From positions 59,333 through 123,332 of IMG/VR virus record IMGVR_UViG_3300017748_000002: a stretch of DNA of 64,000 bases; one strand, given 5' to 3'. This document shows positions 8,569 through 17,307 of this stretch, piece by piece. The translations under genes were made by a program, and so were the position numbers. The notes below the pieces were generated by a model. The model made no database searches, was not told the origin of the DNA, and worked only from the letters and a program-made list of their open reading frames with translations. Numbering within the stretch: position 1 is the first letter of the stretch; the number at the start of each line of letters is the position of its first letter. Source of the DNA: a virus.

Positions 8569-9286
8569 GATTCCAGTACAAACAGAAAATGTAATAATAA
8601 GATTGTCAGGTGGAGCCGATAGCGCTTTACTCTTATGGATGATTTGCGATGAGTGGACTAAGGTAAAAAAGCCTTTGACTGTTTGGCCAATTACGGTAGT
8701 TCATGGTGTACGTAATTGGCAAAATTATCACGCTCAACAAGTCTATGACTGGATGCAAGATCACTGGAAATATGCTAACGTAAGGTTTGCTCCTATACAA
8801 TCAATGATGTGCTTAGATCCGGGTGGTAAACCAAATAGTAAGAATGCGAACAATTATGTCGATTACCAAGAAAATCTAATTGATGATACGGTAAAACAAA
8901 TTGGCGAATATACTCAAGTTTTTAATGGTGTAACTGCGAATCCACCTGAAGAGATTGGCCAAAAACACTGGGGATCATCGGACGTGTTCGGTGAAGAAGT
9001 TTGGGAATGCCGAGAAAAACATCGTGATTGGACATGCAGAGAATCAAAACCTCAAGTTGATGACGATGAAGCTAGAAATATATTACACTGCTGTCCTTTT
9101 GTCCAACACCACAAAGGTCATATTGCAGAGCTATACTGGAGACATGACTTAACTAATACCTTGCTTCCATTGACTCGGTCGTGTGAAGGATGGGATTATA
9201 TGACAAAAGGTTTCTCAGAAGAGTGTGGAGAATGCTGGTGGTGTATGGAAAGAGACTGGGCATTTAATAAGCATGGAGAAAAATAA
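8555..9286 (+). CDS. QueC-like PP-loop ATP pyrophosphatase
   Basis: The PP-loop signature is LSGGADSALLL (residues 17-27). The C-terminus CGECWWCMERDWAF (C224, C227, C230, plus an upstream SCEGW Cys) matches the Zn-binding CGxCxxCxxR of QueC, the 7-cyano-7-deazaguanine synthase. Starts at TTG 8540 or ATG 8555 are possible; AGAGG at 8543-8547 places the start at 8555. QueC adenylates a carboxylate and aminates it to a nitrile, but the family also includes other amide- and nitrile-forming enzymes. No QueD, QueE-type or FolE gene and no DpdA-like transglycosylase is visible, so queuosine or deazaguanine synthesis is not supported. It may form an amide or nitrile on a different carboxylate. Confidence 0.62.
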   Translation: MSMIKIPVQTENVIIRLSGGADSALLLWMICDEWTKVKKPLTVWPITVVHGVRNWQNYHAQQVYDWMQDHWKYANVRFAPIQSMMCLDPGGKPNSKNANNYVDYQENLIDDTVKQIGEYTQVFNGVTANPPEEIGQKHWGSSDVFGEEVWECREKHRDWTCRESKPQVDDDEARNILHCCPFVQHHKGHIAELYWRHDLTNTLLPLTRSCEGWDYMTKGFSEECGECWWCMERDWAFNKHGEK

Positions 9287-10025
9287 GACAGTTATATTTC
9301 AGTTCGAGTTTGATCATAAAAAAGAAAATCCTCGAGTTCCTGATATTAGGTTAAAGATAGAGACTCAGTTTGTAATTGACACGTGTATTGAATCTGTGAG
9401 AGATTACGCAGACAAACATGGTTATGACTATTGTTTAATTACAGATCCTCATCCGAACTCACCAGATGATAAGCCATACTATGACAGAGACTTTACTTCT
9501 GAATGGTTATATTGGTTAGGAGATCTTTCAGAAAAATACGATGATATTATTGTAGTTGATACTGACGTATATGTTGTTAATGACGAACATCCATTTCCAC
9601 TAGACAATACTGGATATTTTTGTTATGCGCTTAACATGAGCGCAGATAATCATTTCTTGAATGGAAAAAGTCTTAAAAAAATACAAGAATCTCTTGGGCA
9701 ATCTAAAATAATGTTTACTAATTCCGGAGTAGTAAAGTTAGATAAAAAGACTGCTAAAAAAATAAATGATTGGTTTATTTCAAATAGAGACGACAACTAC
9801 GAAATGGTAACATCGCATGAAATACACTATAGTGATCAGGTTCATATTTTAAAATATTTAATTGAGAATCCAGAAGATTTTAATCCAACGATGCCAAGAC
9901 CGTTCAATTACATTCCAGACACAGAGATAAAGAAAGATCCTGAAGCTTATTTTTATCATTTAACAGATCCACAAGATACACCATTGTATGAAATGCTATG
10001 TACAGTATTAAAAAAGTACACCTAG
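9273..10025 (+). CDS. GT-A-type glycosyltransferase-like protein
   Basis: The 250-aa protein has an N-terminal strand TVIFQFEFD and a DxD motif in DIIVVDTDVYV (D96, D98), where GT-A enzymes bind metal and nucleotide-sugar. A later NSGVVKLDK strand and a C-terminal FYHLTDP segment fit the acceptor-side layout. ATG 9273 is preferred over an upstream candidate at 9225 that lies wholly inside the previous gene. The gene at 12948 encodes a related protein (IFQFF, LALDTDIII, INGGVVLWD). It overlaps the next radical SAM gene by 28 bases. Donor and acceptor are unknown. Confidence 0.62.
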   Translation: MEKNKTVIFQFEFDHKKENPRVPDIRLKIETQFVIDTCIESVRDYADKHGYDYCLITDPHPNSPDDKPYYDRDFTSEWLYWLGDLSEKYDDIIVVDTDVYVVNDEHPFPLDNTGYFCYALNMSADNHFLNGKSLKKIQESLGQSKIMFTNSGVVKLDKKTAKKINDWFISNRDDNYEMVTSHEIHYSDQVHILKYLIENPEDFNPTMPRPFNYIPDTEIKKDPEAYFYHLTDPQDTPLYEMLCTVLKKYT

Positions 10026-10984
10026 AACCAACTCAACTTTGTCAAGCAATGTGTCCAATGTGTGACCGAGTAACGCTTGATGGTGAGTTGAATCATCGTG
10101 TAAACAACACATCGCTTTCTATTCAAGATGTAAAAAATATCTTTTCAAAAGAATTTATTCAACAACTAGATGAAATGTACATGTGTGGTAACCTCGGCGA
10201 TCCGATGTTAGCACCTGACTGTCTCGAGATCTTTGAATATTTTCGTGAAGCCAATCCAAACATCTATCTGTCTATGAATACAAATGGTGGAGCTCGTAAG
10301 CCAGAGTTTTGGAAGAACCTAGCAAATCTAACAAGTCATGTTACATTCTCAATAGATGGGCTTGAAGACACAAATGGGGTTTACAGAAAAGGCGTAATAT
10401 GGTATAATATAATTAACAATGTGAAGGAGTTTATCAATGCCGGTGGAAAAGCAAAATGGGACTATCTGGTCTTTGAACACAACGAACATCAAATCGAATT
10501 GGCAGAACAATTATCAAAAGAACTTGGATTTGTGGAATTCCGTCCAAAAACCACGAATCGTTATGACAAAGAAAGACCAGCATGGCAGACTTACTGGCGA
10601 GGAAAACAGCGAGAAGTCTTAAAGCCGCCAAAGCAAGAGAAATACCAAAGTGAAGTAGTGAACAACCCTTTAAAGGACAGAGAACATGTTGCCATATCTC
10701 CGAAATGCGTCAAAAACAGAGAAATTTACGTGGCTGCTACAGGACACGTCTTTCCGTGTTGCTGGGCTCATACGTCGGCTGTATCGAGTCAAAATATTTC
10801 TTTGGAAGAAAGGTTGGATATCCGATCTTTAGTTGTAGAGAATAATGCTAAAGAAGTCGGAATAAATAAAGCTGTAGAATGGTTTGAAAATATTTTTGAA
10901 CGATGGGATACTGATGATAAGCCGTTTGTTTGTTCGGCTAAATGTAATATGAAACAAGATACGGTAAAACTGCAATATGTATAA
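9998..10984 (+). CDS. Radical SAM/SPASM-type protein (tandem trio 1)
   Basis: The cluster motif CQAMCPMC starts at residue 15, very near the N-terminus. GNLGDP takes the GGEP position, followed by NTNGGAR and FSIDGL. The C-terminal SPASM-like part has PKCVKNREIYVAATGHVFPCCWAH (two adjacent Cys) and FVCSAKCN. It is 328 aa. It forms a tandem trio with the genes at 10977 and 12032, sharing the GN.GDP, TNGG.R and FPCCW blocks. The GTP 3',8-cyclase and SPASM families use such C-terminal clusters for substrate binding or electron transfer. Substrate unknown. Confidence 0.83.
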   Translation: MYSIKKVHLEPTQLCQAMCPMCDRVTLDGELNHRVNNTSLSIQDVKNIFSKEFIQQLDEMYMCGNLGDPMLAPDCLEIFEYFREANPNIYLSMNTNGGARKPEFWKNLANLTSHVTFSIDGLEDTNGVYRKGVIWYNIINNVKEFINAGGKAKWDYLVFEHNEHQIELAEQLSKELGFVEFRPKTTNRYDKERPAWQTYWRGKQREVLKPPKQEKYQSEVVNNPLKDREHVAISPKCVKNREIYVAATGHVFPCCWAHTSAVSSQNISLEERLDIRSLVVENNAKEVGINKAVEWFENIFERWDTDDKPFVCSAKCNMKQDTVKLQYV

Positions 10985-12041
10985 CGTGAAAATGATACAC
11001 TTCGAACCAACTCAAATGTGTCAGGCTTCTTGTCCTATGTGTGATAGGAATAAGAATGGCGGAGAAGTCAATCAACATTTAAAAGACGAGTCAATGACTT
11101 TGGAAGGTTTTCAGAAAGCCTTTTCACCAGAGTTCTTGGCACAACTTGAAACATTTTATTTCTGCGGTAATCATGGTGATCCAATCTTTGCTCCAGAAAT
11201 GTTAGAGATAGCGGAGTATGTACGTGAGTGTAGTCCTGATATTCATATGTTTGTTACTACTAATGGTGGTGCTCGTAAACCTGAATGGTGGGAACGACTA
11301 GCCCCTATTGTAGACTTTGTCAACTTTTCGGTTGATGGCTTACAAGATACAAATCACTTCTATCGCCAAGGTGTAAAGTGGGATCATGTTGAAGAAAACA
11401 TGTCTGCCTTCTGTGATGCTGGTGGTCATGCTAAATGGACATTTCTTGTATTCAACTATAACGAACACCAAATTGAACAAGCTCGTATGTTTTCTAAGAT
11501 TATTGGTGTAAAAGACTTTATAGTTAAAAAGTCAGGCCGATACATTAACACAGCTAATCTACAAAAGAAAGATGATCATCAAGCTGTTTTTCGTGGCCAA
11601 GACTCTATGCGATTATCTCCTCCAAAGAATCCAAAATATAGAAATAAAGCTATTGACGAGGACTATGATAAGATCGTAGAAAAGTTTGGTTCAATGGACA
11701 ACTTTATTGATGTTGCTGAGATCAAACCTAAGTGTATGCAGAAAAATGAGATCTATGTTTCGGCTGAAGGTTTAGTCTTTCCATGTTGCTGGTTAGCTGG
11801 CCAAGTCTATAAATGGTGGAGACCAGTTGAAGACTCACAAGAATATAAAGTGATTATGTCAACTGGAGGTTTTGAAAAGATTAACGTTCACTATACTCCA
11901 CTTGAAAACATTATGGAAGGTGACTTCTTTGCAACAGTTAAGAATAGTTGGGATATTCATGGTGTTGGTCAAGGGCGAATGAAAACGTGTGGAACAAAAT
12001 GTAATGTAGGATTTGATCCCTTCTTAGCGCAATGGACATGA
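10977..12041 (+). CDS. Radical SAM/SPASM-type protein (tandem trio 2)
   Basis: This 354-aa paralogue of the preceding gene has EPTQMCQASCPMCDR at residues 10-24, CGNHGDP, TTNGGAR, FSVDGL, a C-terminal KPKCMQKNEIYVSAEGLVFPCCW and a closing CGTKCN. It carries an insertion of about 25 residues relative to trio member 1 between the core and the SPASM part. The ATG start overlaps the upstream stop by eight bases. The high similarity of the N-terminal ten residues to member 1 (MYNVKMIHFEP versus MYSIKKVHLEP) points to an old tandem duplication. Confidence 0.83.
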   Translation: MYNVKMIHFEPTQMCQASCPMCDRNKNGGEVNQHLKDESMTLEGFQKAFSPEFLAQLETFYFCGNHGDPIFAPEMLEIAEYVRECSPDIHMFVTTNGGARKPEWWERLAPIVDFVNFSVDGLQDTNHFYRQGVKWDHVEENMSAFCDAGGHAKWTFLVFNYNEHQIEQARMFSKIIGVKDFIVKKSGRYINTANLQKKDDHQAVFRGQDSMRLSPPKNPKYRNKAIDEDYDKIVEKFGSMDNFIDVAEIKPKCMQKNEIYVSAEGLVFPCCWLAGQVYKWWRPVEDSQEYKVIMSTGGFEKINVHYTPLENIMEGDFFATVKNSWDIHGVGQGRMKTCGTKCNVGFDPFLAQWT

Positions 12042-12976
12042 AAGTAGCTCAATTACAAGCCGATATTACTACGTATTGTAATAGCCATTGTGGTGGATGT
12101 ATACGAAATATTGATGGAGGAGAAACGTGTGTTGATCTAGTACATCTTCCACTTAATATCTTCAGAAAAATAAACTTTAGTGATATTGAAGTAGTATATT
12201 TTAATGGAGCTTATGGCGATTTTACAATGCACCCTGATGGTATTCAATTTATTGATTCTATTCCTGAGCACGTTGTCATTGATATTTCAACCAATGGTGG
12301 CACAAGAAATAAAGGATGGTGGCAGCTGCTGGCTAAAACACTCAGTAAATTCACAGCAAGAGTTAGCTTTGCAATCGATGGTCTATCCACAAATCATTTA
12401 TACAGACGTGGAGTCGACACTGAAAAAGTTTTAGATAATGCAGAAGCATTTATTCAAGCTGGAGGAAGAGCCAGATGGAAGTATATTATGTTCGAACACA
12501 ATAAGCATGAAATTGAAACTGCAAGTCAATTAGCTCGCGATATTGGATTCGAATCATTCGTAATGGTTGAATCATACAACGAAGAAATATATCAAAAGAA
12601 ATATAAAAACTTTTCAGAAAGCGTTGCAAAAAGAATTCCGCTCGATGAATCGTATAATTGGAGATCAAGAAGTCTAGAATATCCTGAAGACTACGAAGAT
12701 AACCACCCGTGTCGTTGGAGAAATAAAAGACGAGCTCAACTTGATGCGTGGGGTAATATATGGCAATGTTGTTACATGCCTTCGATAGCCACTCAAAAAG
12801 ATACAAAAATGTTTGAAGAATTAAGCATGTTAAAGCTTGAAAATAATTTGCATTCAGATGAATACGACAACATTCTTCAAAGTAGTTTCTTTGCTGAATT
12901 ATTCGATGAACCTCTAGAAGCTTGCAAGAAATGTGAAGAGTACGATAATGAAAAAGTTAATTTTTCAATTCTTTAA
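12032..12976 (+). CDS. Radical SAM/SPASM-type protein (tandem trio 3)
   Basis: The 314-aa protein has CNSHCGGCIR at residues 16-25, NGAYGDF in the GGEP position, STNGGTR and FAIDGL. Its SPASM-like end comprises HPCRWRNKRRAQLDAWGNIWQCCYMP and CKKC near residue 300. The start may be ATG 12032 or ATG 12038; the latter would make an ATGA overlap with the upstream stop. It is the most diverged member of the trio. It overlaps the downstream glycosyltransferase gene by 29 bases. Confidence 0.8.
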   Translation: MDMKVAQLQADITTYCNSHCGGCIRNIDGGETCVDLVHLPLNIFRKINFSDIEVVYFNGAYGDFTMHPDGIQFIDSIPEHVVIDISTNGGTRNKGWWQLLAKTLSKFTARVSFAIDGLSTNHLYRRGVDTEKVLDNAEAFIQAGGRARWKYIMFEHNKHEIETASQLARDIGFESFVMVESYNEEIYQKKYKNFSESVAKRIPLDESYNWRSRSLEYPEDYEDNHPCRWRNKRRAQLDAWGNIWQCCYMPSIATQKDTKMFEELSMLKLENNLHSDEYDNILQSSFFAELFDEPLEACKKCEEYDNEKVNFSIL

Positions 12977-13595
12977 AGAACAGCCTTTGTTTCATGGTGA
13001 TGAACGAGATACACTCGGGGTGCAGATTGTTCCGTATTCTATTCGTACTGTTTCAAATTATGCTCAACGAATAGGTGCTGATTATAAGTTTGTCTCAAAT
13101 AGAAAATTTAACCATTTACCAAGTGTACATTCTGAAAAGCTTCAATGTCTTATGGAAACAGGATATGACAAAGTCTTAGCTCTTGACACAGACATAATTA
13201 TTCCACCAGATACAGAGATAGATATATTTAATGAATATCGGCATTCACAGCTTGCTCTTAGAGGTTCGCCAAAACATTTAGGTTTAATGTCACGAATAAA
13301 CGGTGGTGTTGTTTTATGGGATAAACAAACTATTGAGTTAGTCCAACCTATGTTAAACGAACTTCTTCAGTTAAACACAAAAAGAGATTTAATGTGGCAT
13401 GACGAACATTTTATTCAGAGTTGTTGGATGGAATACGATATTGGTGTGACTGGACTCAAATGGGAATGGAATCGAAACGGTGAAGAGTATCATGACTGGA
13501 AACAACCGGCGTACTTTATACACTATGGCGCTGTAACAGAAGCTCGGCTTGCTTTTGATAAAAAACATTGGGATGACAGACTATGCGGATTTTAG
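12948..13595 (+). CDS. GT-A-type glycosyltransferase-like protein
   Basis: The 215-aa protein opens with MKKLIFQFF, as its relative at 9273 does. The DxD motif is LALDTDIII (D80, D82), followed by a RINGGVVLWDK strand typical of glycogenin-like GT-A enzymes and a C-terminal YFIHYGAV. ATG 12948 is preferred; a GTG at 12933 is deeper in the previous gene. It overlaps the carbamoyltransferase gene by 13 bases, which suggests that a glycosyl product may then be carbamoylated. Donor and acceptor are unknown. Confidence 0.62.
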   Translation: MKKLIFQFFKEQPLFHGDERDTLGVQIVPYSIRTVSNYAQRIGADYKFVSNRKFNHLPSVHSEKLQCLMETGYDKVLALDTDIIIPPDTEIDIFNEYRHSQLALRGSPKHLGLMSRINGGVVLWDKQTIELVQPMLNELLQLNTKRDLMWHDEHFIQSCWMEYDIGVTGLKWEWNRNGEEYHDWKQPAYFIHYGAVTEARLAFDKKHWDDRLCGF

Positions 13596-14905
13596 GTATT
13601 AGTGAAGGTTCACACGACGCAGCATGGACATTGGTTGAAGCAGCTACAATTGTAGAAGCTCATCATGTTGAGAGACATACTCGAGTAAAAAATGATAAGT
13701 GGTTAAACAAAGATCTTCTTCCAGAAGCTGACATTGTTGTAGGACACGAGAATAAGTATCGTGTTCGTAGTCGAAACGCAATTGCTGGTCAAGAACATCA
13801 ACAAGAAAATATCGAAACAGATACTGACTATAACCACTACGACACTCATGCATGGGCTGGCTGGTCTACTTCTTCATTTGAAGACTGTGATATTCTTTGT
13901 GTCGATGCTATTGGTGAAATGGAGACTGGCGCTGCATACACTATGCGAGATCGAGTGTTGACCAAAACATGGGAAATGAAATACCCAAAAAGTATTGGTC
14001 TAGCGTATTCTGCCGTGACTGCTGCTCTTGGTTATAAGCCTATGGAAGAAGAATATATTGTCATGGGTTTAGCTGCCTATGGCGAACCACTATATGACTT
14101 CGACTATCTTATGGATACCAATTGTCATAAAGGAATTGAACTGCCTAACGGAAGACCAGAAGATATTGCTGCATCAATTCAAGTATTCTATGAAAAGCAA
14201 TTATTGAATCTTGTTAAAGAGTATTGCCATCACGAAAATCTAGTACTGATGGGTGGCTGCGCTTTGAATTGTGTAGCCAATTCTAGAATCGAAGGAAAGA
14301 ATATATGGATCATGCCAAATCCCGGAGATGCCGGTTCATCTCTTGGAGCAGTAGCTGCTTTTTACGAAGATAAATTAGATTGGGAGGGACCTTATCTTGG
14401 AACTAATATCGAAAATGAAATTAATCCTCGTGAGATTGCTCGATATATTGCTGAGCACGGTGTGTGTGGCGTGGCTAACGGTCGTGCTGAGTTTGGCCCT
14501 CGTGCCCTTGGTAATCGTAGCCTTCTTGCTGACCCCCGTCGCGATGTTAAAGACACGGTCAACGAAATCAAAAGAAGACAAAAATTTAGACCCTTTGCAC
14601 CGGCCATCTTGGAAGAATGTGCCGAGCAGTTTTTTGAAGGACCAATGAATGAGTACATGCAATTTGTGGCAAAAGCTAAACATGATTATAAGTCCGTCAC
14701 TCATGTGGATGGGACGGCAAGAGTACAAATAGTCAGACAAAAGACTTATGGATCTCAGATTCGAAAGATCCTTGAAGAATTTACTGATATTACTGGTTGT
14801 CCGATGTTATTGAATACAAGTCTCAATATTAAAGGAGAACCAATGGTTGATAGTTGGGAACACGCAGAAGAATGGATGAAAAAATACAACGTAAACGTCT
14901 TTTAA
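13583..14905 (+). CDS. Carbamoyltransferase, NodU/CmcH family
   Basis: The protein is 440 aa. The N-terminal actin-like ATPase-type domain begins ILGISEGSHDAAW and contains MGGCALNC. The C-terminal YrdC-like part has GRAEFGPRALGNRSLLADPR, KFRPFAPAILEE and LLNTSLNIKGEPM, all hallmarks of this family. Members transfer a carbamoyl group from carbamoyl phosphate, through carbamoyl-AMP, to hydroxyls on Nod factors, antibiotics or glycans. It is shorter than usual (about 520-600 aa), with a compact N-terminal domain, but the signature blocks are intact. In this cluster it probably O-carbamoylates a sugar or peptide product. Confidence 0.85.
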   Translation: MRILGISEGSHDAAWTLVEAATIVEAHHVERHTRVKNDKWLNKDLLPEADIVVGHENKYRVRSRNAIAGQEHQQENIETDTDYNHYDTHAWAGWSTSSFEDCDILCVDAIGEMETGAAYTMRDRVLTKTWEMKYPKSIGLAYSAVTAALGYKPMEEEYIVMGLAAYGEPLYDFDYLMDTNCHKGIELPNGRPEDIAASIQVFYEKQLLNLVKEYCHHENLVLMGGCALNCVANSRIEGKNIWIMPNPGDAGSSLGAVAAFYEDKLDWEGPYLGTNIENEINPREIARYIAEHGVCGVANGRAEFGPRALGNRSLLADPRRDVKDTVNEIKRRQKFRPFAPAILEECAEQFFEGPMNEYMQFVAKAKHDYKSVTHVDGTARVQIVRQKTYGSQIRKILEEFTDITGCPMLLNTSLNIKGEPMVDSWEHAEEWMKKYNVNVF

Positions 14906-15699
14906 TTACCGGCGGATGTAGCCACTCAGATAGCAACTATAGTGTTTATAAAAGCCGTAATATCAAGACGTGGCCAGAACTCGTAGCTAGTCAATTAAAC
15001 TGTGATTTAATAAATGTTGCTAAAAAGGGCATGGGAAATGACTATATCAGCGGTGCCTTAATGGATGCTGTGATGGATAATAAAGATCGTGATATTGTAG
15101 TTATGATCTTGTGGACATCCGGTGATAGGTGCAATCTATTCGACGTCGGTACGTTATGGCATCAAAGAGAAACGCTAGCATATCATGAAAAACGAAAATT
15201 AGAACCCGGACCTGATGGACCTGTTCCGGGAGAAGCCGATGCATCGTTTGAAGATGCTGTTTGGCCATATAGTGATGATTGGTTTTATATTGATGAAAAA
15301 ACCTTAAATCATAATTTAAGATCTATATGGACTATTGATCATCTTTGTAGGACGTTAAGAATACCTATATATCATAGACAAGCATATTCATTAGTTAATT
15401 CTATCACGTACACCGGCATGTATCATTATGAAGGCCAATACACCGATCTAGAAATAAAAATGAATCAGCTCGAGAGGCAGCATAAACTTCTTCAAGCAGT
15501 ACCGAAGAGTAGATGGTACATTGATTATCGTGATTGGCGTAATGGATTTAAAATTGGTAATATGCCACAGATGTGGATTAACGATGGAACGAATGGAGAA
15601 CCTGTTGATGGCCATCCAAATCAAAGAGGGCATGAATGGATAGCAAAAGACTTCTTATCACTGCAGGATGCAGCTTTACAGAACCAACGTTCTATTTAG
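14872..15699 (+). CDS. SGNH-hydrolase-like protein (paralogue 2 of 6)
   Basis: The block I-like motif is LLITGGCSHSD (S17 candidate nucleophile; Cys replaces the usual Asp of GDS). KKGMGNDY gives block II, and NKDRDIVVMILWTSGDRCNLFD replaces the standard block III. VDGHPNQRGHEWIAKDF gives the block V His. ATG 14872 is chosen over an upstream TTG at 14854. It is the first of five tandem overlapping paralogues running to 18985. All share a helical insertion between block III and the C-terminus that is richly charged and variable in length. Confidence 0.68.
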   Translation: MDEKIQRKRLLITGGCSHSDSNYSVYKSRNIKTWPELVASQLNCDLINVAKKGMGNDYISGALMDAVMDNKDRDIVVMILWTSGDRCNLFDVGTLWHQRETLAYHEKRKLEPGPDGPVPGEADASFEDAVWPYSDDWFYIDEKTLNHNLRSIWTIDHLCRTLRIPIYHRQAYSLVNSITYTGMYHYEGQYTDLEIKMNQLERQHKLLQAVPKSRWYIDYRDWRNGFKIGNMPQMWINDGTNGEPVDGHPNQRGHEWIAKDFLSLQDAALQNQRSI

Positions 15700-16397
15700 A
15701 AAAAAATATCCTTCCTTGGCCGAATATTATTGCTGATGGAGTAGGATTTGATATTTTAAATGTTGGCAGAGGTGGAGCAGGACAAGACTATATTTCAAAT
15801 GCGGTTATCGATGCAGTGATGGAAAATCAAGATCGAGATCCAATTGTCATGGTGCTTTGGTCAGAGTTTTCTAGAATTAATCTATATGATTTTTGTACAA
15901 AATGGGTATCAACAAATAGCAGAGTTCTTGATACAATTCCTAAGCCTCCATCTGAAAATATGAATCCACATGTGGGTATGACTATGAGTGAAAAAGATAT
16001 TATGATAGCAAGAAATCAATTTAGAATCATGTGGAGAACTAAGAAATTTGTTGAGGATCTAGGCTTTGAGTTTTTTGCAAAGATAGGTATTAGCAGCCTC
16101 TATCAAATCATGCAGATAGCTGATGGTGGAGACAGAGAAAAACGAGCTATTCACTATGGAATGCTGAGAAAAAACATTTTAAAAGATTTTTACTTTCAGA
16201 ATTCTGGTATCACTATGAAAGAACTTGAAGAAGGTTTACCGCAGCATCCAAGAGAAACTGATCCTCAATCTTTTCTAGACACCGGAATATTTTTAGAGTG
16301 TCGACACCCAAATCAGGCAGGACACGAAATCATTGCTGATGCTTTTCTAGGAAAGTATTTAAAAGCACACGAACCACCGGTATTCATCTATGACTAA
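15636..16397 (+). CDS. SGNH-hydrolase-like protein (paralogue 3 of 6)
   Basis: Block I is LLITAGCSFTE (S13), block II VGRGGAGQDY, the block III substitute NQDRDPIVMVLWSEFSRINLYD, and block V CRHPNQAGHEIIADAF. It is 253 aa, the shortest of the set. It overlaps the previous gene by 64 bases; that overlap encodes the block V end of one protein and the block I start of the next. The C-terminal EPPVFIYD resembles the ends of paralogues 1 (RPIYVYD) and 6 (PSFVYE), so this tail is conserved in three of the six. Confidence 0.68.
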   Translation: MDSKRLLITAGCSFTEPTFYLEKNILPWPNIIADGVGFDILNVGRGGAGQDYISNAVIDAVMENQDRDPIVMVLWSEFSRINLYDFCTKWVSTNSRVLDTIPKPPSENMNPHVGMTMSEKDIMIARNQFRIMWRTKKFVEDLGFEFFAKIGISSLYQIMQIADGGDREKRAIHYGMLRKNILKDFYFQNSGITMKELEEGLPQHPRETDPQSFLDTGIFLECRHPNQAGHEIIADAFLGKYLKAHEPPVFIYD

Positions 16398-17307
16398 AAA
16401 ACTTCTTATCACTGGCGGATGTAGTAATACTACGCAGAAATATTGGGCCTATACTGAAAAGTCAATTATCGTTTGGCCAACAATTGTAGCACAAGATATG
16501 GACTGGGATCTATTAAATCTTGGAATTGCTGGTTCATCTAATGATAGTATTGAAAATTCTGTGTATGACGCTGTTTTAGAGAATCAAGATAGAGACATTG
16601 TTGTAATGATGTTCTGGACAGAACCGTGTAGAGGCACATGGTGGGATCTAGATCATTATCAATTACACGGTACACGAGACAGATATACTCTTTGGTCTGG
16701 TGTTGAAAAGAAGTATCCAGAAATCGATCATGTTGAATTTTGTCGAAGATTTGACCAGCTTGATGATTGGAGCTTTTTAGCTTGGTTGAAAGACAGAAGT
16801 TACTTTCCAAACAATTGGGCAAAAGAACCATTTGACCAACATCTCAAATACATGTATCTAATTCAAGATATTATGAAAAGACATTTATTGTCATTAGCAT
16901 ATAACGACGACAGGATGTTAGAAGTCGATGCACAGATGGTAGACTTCAGTCTCAGATCTATGGTTCGTCTAAAAGGTTTTCTCGATTCACTAAAAATACC
17001 AACCGTTCATAAGTATAGTTTATCAATGACAGAAACTATGCCTTGGTCGTATCCTCATTGGAAAGATGATCCATTAGACATTAAAGAAAAAGCAATGATG
17101 ATGAGAAGAAAAGAAGGTCTTCAACGGCATTGTAGTAAACATCCACGTATTAAAGAAATGGGAATGTCTCGCAAAGATTGGCAAAATGGTTGGTGCGATT
17201 TTAATAAGAGAGAACAAGGATATTTACTTGACTGCGGTCACCCTAATCAAAAAGGACAGAACCTTATAGCTGATGAGTTTATCGAATGCGTAAACTCCTT
17301 ATTGTAG
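16390..17307 (+). CDS. SGNH-hydrolase-like protein (paralogue 4 of 6)
   Basis: Block I is LLITGGCSNTT (S12), block II LGIAGSSNDS, the block III substitute NQDRDIVVMMFWTEPCRGTWWD, and block V LDCGHPNQKGQNLIADEF, which keeps an Asp three residues before the His as in classic DxxH. The 305-aa protein has an extra Trp/Asp-rich helical segment in the middle (about 95-145) that is shared in outline with paralogue 5. ATG 16390 overlaps the upstream stop by eight bases. Confidence 0.68.
   Translation: MTKKLLITGGCSNTTQKYWAYTEKSIIVWPTIVAQDMDWDLLNLGIAGSSNDSIENSVYDAVLENQDRDIVVMMFWTEPCRGTWWDLDHYQLHGTRDRYTLWSGVEKKYPEIDHVEFCRRFDQLDDWSFLAWLKDRSYFPNNWAKEPFDQHLKYMYLIQDIMKRHLLSLAYNDDRMLEVDAQMVDFSLRSMVRLKGFLDSLKIPTVHKYSLSMTETMPWSYPHWKDDPLDIKEKAMMMRRKEGLQRHCSKHPRIKEMGMSRKDWQNGWCDFNKREQGYLLDCGHPNQKGQNLIADEFIECVNSLL

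Noticed and set aside
8555-12976. A 7-deazaguanine (dpd-like) DNA modification pathway based on QueC-like plus radical SAM genes
   Set aside because: The radical SAM proteins are larger and carry SPASM-type ends unlike QueE. QueD, FolE and DpdA are not seen.
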